DNA of 64,000 bases from the NCBI GenBank assembly GCA_009192285.1, contig CM018605.1, forward strand, positions 62,001-126,000. Direction: 5' to 3'. Of the stretch, positions 59,831 through 64,000 are shown piece by piece; position 1 is the first letter of the stretch; each line of letters starts with the position of its first letter. This stretch comes from Morchella semilibera (taxonomy: Eukaryota; Ascomycota; Pezizomycetes; Pezizales; Morchellaceae). The translations under genes were made by a program, and so were the position numbers. The notes beneath the pieces are model-generated. The model was not told the origin of the DNA, did not search any database, and saw nothing but the letters and a program-made list of their open reading frames with translations.

Positions 59831-62800
59831 TGGCCCTTAGTTATAGACACCACTATAGGTTATGTTATCAAAGTCTATTACTTAGGTATTAGTTTTTGTT
59901 TTTCTAATTGCATGTTGACTTTCTAAAAAGCCCTCTGGGACCCTAATTATAATAGGTGGAGGGGGGTATCAAACTTACTAAAGTAGTTCATGAGTGTGCT
60001 CTTCCTCAAGAATTCCTTCCCTCCTTACTCTTCCCAGCCTTTCATAACATTAGTACTTTAAAAACCTCGTTTAATGATGTTAGTAACTTTAGAATAAAAG
60101 TTCACCAAGGTAGCGCGCAAGACCAGGCTTCCTGGCTGTCAAAAGAGTAGTGTTGGCGGCCCCATCGCACCCCCGCACCCCCCAAAGACAAGGGCCCCAT
60201 TAGTACCAAACTACCTTTCTTCTAATCTGCTGGCCGATGCCGCTTTAGTAGGCGTTACTTAAGGTAGGGCGGGGTCTCCCAATCCTAATTCCTCGATTGA
60301 ACGCACGCATCGAAATGTTTAGTTGAACTCGAGTCAATTATACCACCGGCCTGCGGGATTTATAGTTTTCTCTCCTGGATTTTAAAGGAATCTTTATAGA
60401 TGTAAAGCTCGGTTGCGGTCGTGGGGTTATGGTTTGCTCTCAAGTCTCTCTTGTTGCGAATTTAACGGTCTGTCAAGAACTTATTAACACGCCCCCCCCC
60501 CCCAGATCTATTACCCTATTAGTCTTTGGGTTTTTAGATTTTACCTTTGAAATTTAGAAAGGGTCAAGATCAGAGCCTTCCTCAAATTCAGTATGCCAGA
60601 CAGTATTTTCGGCAGAGTCAAGAATTTTAATCAGATTTGTGACGTCAATGTGTCCGAGATAACTGTACGGCTAGGATCTAGCTGTGTTAGTTTATTGGGG
60701 CATAGCCCTATAAAGGAAGAGCCATATGGGGTGAGACCAGAAACATACTAAATATCCACTTACGAATTGTAGTCATCGTATTTCCCTGGAGTCAAATTTC
60801 GGGGTCAGACCTGATTCTCCAGACCTTTGGGCGAGCAAATTGTAGCAAAAGCAAAGTCTGCTCTTTACCGTCTACCTGAAGGTGAAAGAAAACTCCGTTT
60901 CGATCACAGTATTGTCAGGACTGTTATCATCTGCGTTGTAAAAGACCCTCGTTGGGGGTTTGGACTCTCCTCGCTTGACAGATTGGAAGAATTAACTCTT
61001 CGGGCCTGGGAGAAGAAAGTTGTGGCTCGAGTTCAGACATGATGATATGTTTATTTTGGGGACGATTTTTGTTATATATTCGATAACCCCTTACGGATTG
61101 GAATGTTAGCTCAATATGAAGGTTCTGTACGTATACGGGGACAGACACTCAAAGTATTTATATATCTCTTCTCAAGCACTGAGGTATCATGATATAGTAA
61201 AAAAAGAAGTAAGTGAACAACCATAAGATGGAAATAGACGTCCCACCCCCACCGAGCAACACACCTTCTCTAGATTAATATTTTCAATCTACTCCGTGTT
61301 TGAGCACACTTGGTTGATCCAGGCTGGAGAGCCGATCATTATTGTGAGTCGTGAAGGATAGCGACTTGTCAAGAACCTAAATCTATACTAGGATCATGCG
61401 GTTATTCTAGCTTAACTAAGATAATTCCTGAGCGGAGATTGAACAAGTGACTGTACTTTATAATCCTCGAGGCTCAAAGACCGATTATTGCGTAGGAATT
61501 GAAAAGTCACCAGAAATCTGGAATCAATGGACGGAGTACAGGCGGAAGGCGGGCGAGGTGAGCGAAGAGGAGGTGGAAAGGGAAAGGGAATATAACCGGG
61601 GATGGGGCGGCCTTGAGAAAGGGTGAAAGTAAGGCGGGAAAGCGAAATGTTATATTAGCTCTGGGTTTTTCTTTTGTTTTATGATTTTCTTTTGTTTGTT
61701 GTTGTTGGCGGCGGAGGCGGGGTAGTTCTGGGGTAGTGGAATATTTTCATAGCCGGAAGGCTGCATACAATTAATGAACTAAAGAAAAACGTACATTCGG
61801 GCATAATCATGAGATATCACTCTCGAACCTACATAGGCCTCTTGGCGGATCTTGGCATACCAAAGTTGACCATAGGTGTCCTATCATGTATTAGGAACAT
61901 CACCTGGCCATGGCATGGAGCCTCATGATGTTGGTTTATGGCTCATCACTTTGTGTAAACACAAACTCTCTCCCTCCAACCACATCGGAGCAGCATAGTA
62001 AGAGGAAATGTTGCCGAGTGAGACACCATGCCGAAAAGAATCCCTATTAACCTAAGTCAATTAAGATTATATGATTCTGATGGAAGGTAGGCAACCGCAG
62101 CTAAAATATGAACAGATATTTTTTTTATCGAGCAGACACACGTCACGCAGTGTTGCGATCCCAAGTGTTACATATTTGCGGGGTATCGAAGGTTAGACAA
62201 AAGATGGCACTTTGTAAATTATATGTATGCTAAGATGTGGGTTATGTACTAGATATACAATGCAACACTAGAAAGTTGATACTCTGCTGGGAGTGTGCTT
62301 TGGCACTTGGCCTCTTTTTCCGCGCCGGTGGTGGTTTAGTACTTATGTACCCTATATAATTTTATCAGCATGGCCTGCCTTCAGCTTCTTATAGGGTTGG
62401 CTTTTTTTTTTTACTTCTTTTTGGAGCATAAATTCTGCGTAACCTTCAACGAGTGTAGATCAGAGCGCGCACACATACTTTACATACAGTATGAAAAAAT
62501 GGGGTGAAATCACTACCATAGGACTACGGAATTTAGTGACAAATACCGAATTAAATCGGCATTAGAGGAAGAGTACTGTACAAATACCGTATGCTTACCG
62601 CAATGCTAGCGTACCAACGGGATTACCGTAGTGATCCCACCCCTCTTTTTGGTACTGTACATTATAGGAATAGGCGTAGGGCGTAGGAAAGCCTGGAGGT
62701 TACATGTAACTCATACTATGCCAAATGATCTGTACCCATAAGTACATTGCAAGCACATAAATCTTGTAGATGTAGTTAAACTATTAGGTGAATAAGACCT

Positions 62801-62939
62801 AGGCAATATGCATGATCAGTACTCGTAAAATACATGTACGTATATGTAGGGGGGACCCTCGCGACCGCGAGGTCTTACTTTTAGTAATGGCCGGCCACCT
62901 TGAGTACTTGTAATTGTAGTTTGACTATGACATTTCCCA

Positions 62940-62990
62940 CAGCTGCCCACCCCCTCAGTTGCCCACCTCCCCAGTTGCCCACCACCTCCG
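62940..62990. repeat. Three-copy short tandem repeat
   Basis: Three imperfect copies of a ~17-bp unit built on CAGTTGCCCACC, in intergenic DNA. Confidence 0.75.
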
Positions 62991-64000
62991 GCCACCAATG
63001 ATCAATCTTTTTATGTTTAAGTAGAGATATATTTTAGCTAGAAGTTTATCTTCATGCCACTTCCAAAGCCACCATTAATGCAGGTAATCAATGGTAATCA
63101 ATGCCATTCACAGTTAATACCACCCCGGTGTCCTGTACCCCTGTAAAGACTAAGTCTCTGGCTCTTCCTAGTGGTTGCGCGCAGTTTGTACTTACTAAAC
63201 CACCCCTGCCACTCTCAGCCAATCAGTGTTCAACAATCTTAGGCCAACGGTAGCTATATATAGTACATATTAGATTCACACTATTGCATGCAATACAAAG
63301 GTAGCCTTGGCGGGTTTTTTCTGTGTATGCAATATAATATGGAGTTACGAGTAATATTAAGGGCCCATTTGGCAGCCGGACAAAACGGAGTTTCCAAGGA
63401 TCAAGGCCTAACAAACAGATCGTTGAAACGGAGTTTACAGCCTCTTGTACTAAAAACAGGGTTTGGGTGTCTGGCCTAGCCAATAGAACTCTTGTCACAC
63501 TTCTACCAGAGGCTAAAGGGTGAAAACTCAAGTTTCCCATAATTGAGCAGGCCACCCGAAAAGCATGCATCTAAACGAGTGGGGCAATCTGACGACGTAA
63601 TCTCTTTCTTGGCATCCATTCTGTTGATACAAAAACATTGAGTATACTTGCACATGTATTTCCGGGCTCTTGAAACGATTTACCCTCCCCAAATCACAAT
63701 CGTCAATATGCAATGCCTTTGATCTGCCTCTTTCTAAATCGCGGGGTTACTTCAAAGTTAGAATAGTAAAGTGTAATTATCACTTAAAACCTTTCCCTTC
63801 TACTTGTAGGATCTCTTCTGACACCAATTATACCTTATATATCAATCACAAGGTATCCTGTACAGTGATTGTTGTTTTATGGCCACTTTTGTTGGACAGA
63901 ACGTACCACCCCAGAATGCTGTCTTCTTGCCTAGCTTGTGTTCCGCTTAATACTCAAACTAGTTTTGTCTACATCTATCAGGTATAATATGCGCGCTTTT

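Larger units (their letters stand above)
59192..64000. other. Gene-poor right end
   Basis: No complete gene is supported. A 71-codon frame at 60827-61042 starts at TTG and has fairly protein-like composition (LYRLPEGERKLRFDHSIVRT), so it may be an exon fragment, but no family or splice partner was found. Also present: a 119-bp hairpin element, a tRNA-like fragment, a C10 run near 60491, a short tandem repeat (62940-62990) and TACATGTA copies at 62701 and 62831. Frames at 63223-63570 and 63670-63987 lack motifs. Confidence 0.5.

Noticed and set aside
60827-61042. 71-codon plus frame
   Set aside because: TTG start and no family; retained only as a remark in the right-end entry.
61301-61340. 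Resemblance to the start of an 18S rRNA gene (TTGGTTGATCCAGG)
   Set aside because: Only a short stretch matches and the following bases do not continue as rRNA.

Overview
The window looks like the nuclear genome of a filamentous ascomycete (Pezizomycotina). The evidence is many short introns of about 53-95 bp with GT...AG ends and CTAAC/CTGAC-like branch sites, fungal-type protein families (PL3 pectate lyase, GH79, GH127, a cAMP-receptor-like GPCR, an F-box protein, a fungal monofunctional catalase), and long AT-rich intergenic DNA full of pyrimidine tracts and homopolymer runs. Low gene density with carbohydrate-active enzymes would suit a saprotrophic pezizomycete, but the species cannot be fixed from sequence alone. 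No rRNA, CRISPR, viral element or intact transposon gene was seen.

Layout. 0.4-4 kb: a NUDIX hydrolase and a DUF202 membrane protein, both on minus; the DUF202 gene has an unusually long intron. 3.8-8.9 kb: gene-free AT-rich DNA. 8.9-13.5 kb: a five-exon GH3/PA14 beta-glucosidase (+) converging on a six-exon metallo-beta-lactamase-fold gene (-). 13.5-21.8 kb: a desert of about 8 kb. 21.8-23.2 kb: a five-exon GPCR. 23.2-30.3 kb: a second desert, densest in TACATGTA palindromes. 30.5-33 kb: a small cysteine-containing secreted-type gene with an apparent frameshift, and a 64-residue coiled-coil ORF. 33.2-48.3 kb: a carbohydrate-catabolic stretch holding an intronless dihydrodipicolinate-synthase-family aldolase (2-keto-3-deoxy-galactonate aldolase type), a PL3 pectate lyase, a hypothetical three-exon gene, an eight-exon GH79 beta-glucuronidase and a six-exon GH127 beta-L-arabinofuranosidase. 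50.4-59.2 kb: a vWA-domain protein, an eight-exon catalase and an intronless F-box protein. 59.2-64 kb: non-coding DNA with a 119-bp hairpin MITE and a tRNA-like fragment.

How the genes fit together. The 33-48 kb genes make a plausible pectin/arabinogalactan pathway: the pectate lyase cuts polygalacturonate, GH79 removes glucuronosyl caps, GH127 removes L-arabinofuranose, and the aldolase could split the 2-keto-3-deoxy acid made from galacturonate. Each of the four has a TATA-like element 70-120 bp upstream of its ATG. The GH3 enzyme has no signal peptide and probably works on oligosaccharides inside the cell. Exon boundaries were derived by hand from splice signals, reading-frame continuity and remembered family motifs; no database search was possible.

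The strongest unexplained signal is the 8-bp palindrome TACATGTA. It occurs at least 37 times against about one expected, always outside the exons modelled here, and is clustered in the gene deserts.
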